The translations under genes were made by a program, and so were the position numbers. A stretch of 6,350 bases of DNA from Acetobacteraceae bacterium. Lineage in GTDB: Bacteria; Pseudomonadota; Alphaproteobacteria; Acetobacterales; Acetobacteraceae. A model generated the notes under the pieces. That model searched no databases, was not told the DNA's origin, and saw nothing but the letters and a program-made list of their open reading frames with translations. Every line of letters begins with the position of its first letter. Positions within the stretch are counted from its first letter, which is position 1. The stretch spans positions 1-6,350 of the forward strand of contig CANJOG010000124.1 of assembly GCA_947475475.1 (NCBI GenBank), given 5' to 3'. This document shows positions 6,010 through 6,350 of this stretch, one piece after another.

Positions 6010-6350
6010 TCAGGAGCGCCGCCGCCGCCGCACCACCCCAATTCCCGCCAGCCCCACACACACCAGTGCCAGGCTCGCCGGCTCCGGCGCATCGACCGCA
6101 AAGGAGGTGATCGAGGTGACGGGTCCAACTCCCGAAAAGACACCAAGAGCCAGGTTATCGTAGGGATCAGCAAGCTGGTAGACCAAAAAGTCCAAGCCGT
6201 ACCCGCCAAACCCTCCTGTAATATCGGCCGCATTCACTGAAAAATCCGTCGCCAGCGAGGGGAAAATGCCCGCGGGGCCGGACAAATTGAAGTTGAACTG
6301 GGCGCGCAGGAAGGTCGGCGCACCCGAACCACCCCAAATCCCGCCCCCGG
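6010..6350 (-). CDS. PEP-CTERM sorting-domain protein, C-terminal part (5'-truncated by the window edge)
   Basis: The visible 112 residues run open from the right edge to TGA at 6010-6012. The last 26 residues (6013-6090) form a PEP-CTERM sorting signal. Pro-Glu-Pro (6079-6087) is followed by a hydrophobic helix (ASLALVCVGLAGIGVV) and a basic tail of five Arg and a Ser. Such proteins are exported, and the tail is recognised and cut by an exosortase, often in bacteria that make exopolysaccharide. The upstream part is rich in Gly, Phe, Asp and Ser (GGFGGYGLDFLVYQL, then VTSITSFAVDAPEPAS) and looks like a beta-rich extracellular domain with no family I recognise. A TTG at 6285 could be mistaken for a start, but the frame continues upstream without a stop, so the true start is beyond the window. 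No exosortase gene is visible here. Confidence 0.85.
   Translation of the reverse strand, partial: GGGIWGGSGAPTFLRAQFNFNLSGPAGIFPSLATDFSVNAADITGGFGGYGLDFLVYQLADPYDNLALGVFSGVGPVTSITSFAVDAPEPASLALVCVGLAGIGVVRRRRRS

Noticed and set aside
5063..6163. Plus-strand ORF of 366 codons crossing several minus-strand genes and gaps
   Set aside because: It runs through two real genes and the dispersed repeat, has no domain, and is explained by scarcity of stop codons at high GC.

Overview
The window comes from a GC-rich proteobacterium, most likely an alphaproteobacterium. The evidence is a strong bias for G or C at third codon positions, Tat-type signal peptides on periplasmic binding proteins, and a GMC dehydrogenase and FMN reductase of familiar proteobacterial type. 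Acetobacteraceae or a related Rhodospirillales group is my guess from overall character; no marker gene is present to prove it. There is no rRNA, tRNA, CRISPR array, transposase or other obvious mobile gene.

Layout. Positions 2-1252 (+) hold the C-terminal three quarters of a choline-dehydrogenase-like GMC flavoprotein. A 265-bp gap follows, with a strong intrinsic terminator (1385-1421) that may also end a small two-hairpin transcript. Positions 1518-2990 (+) encode a 14-helix DHA2-type MFS exporter whose cytoplasmic N-terminus is built from a 15-bp tandem repeat. A short convergent gap (2991-3044) contains a hairpin. From there on everything is on the minus strand. Read in the direction of transcription from the right edge, the genes are: the end of a PEP-CTERM surface or secreted protein (6350-6010); a ChrR-like NAD(P)H-dependent FMN reductase (5857-5303); and two tandem paralogous ABC-type periplasmic solute-binding proteins (5149-4121 and 4085-3045). 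A common dispersed palindromic repeat lies in the gap at 5901-5934.

The two binding proteins form an evident pair with 35 bp between them and good ribosome binding sites, but no permease or ATPase gene accompanies them here. The second one carries a 15-bp tandem repeat that duplicates its probable signal-peptidase site. The other genes have no clear shared pathway: the window reads as ordinary accessory metabolic, transport and stress genes. I do not see a convincing new multi-gene system. The most unusual signals are the two in-frame 15-bp minisatellites at the N-termini of unrelated exported or membrane proteins, the orphan paralogous binding-protein pair, the possible small RNA between the GMC and MFS genes, and the odd ATGA overlap at the MFS start.
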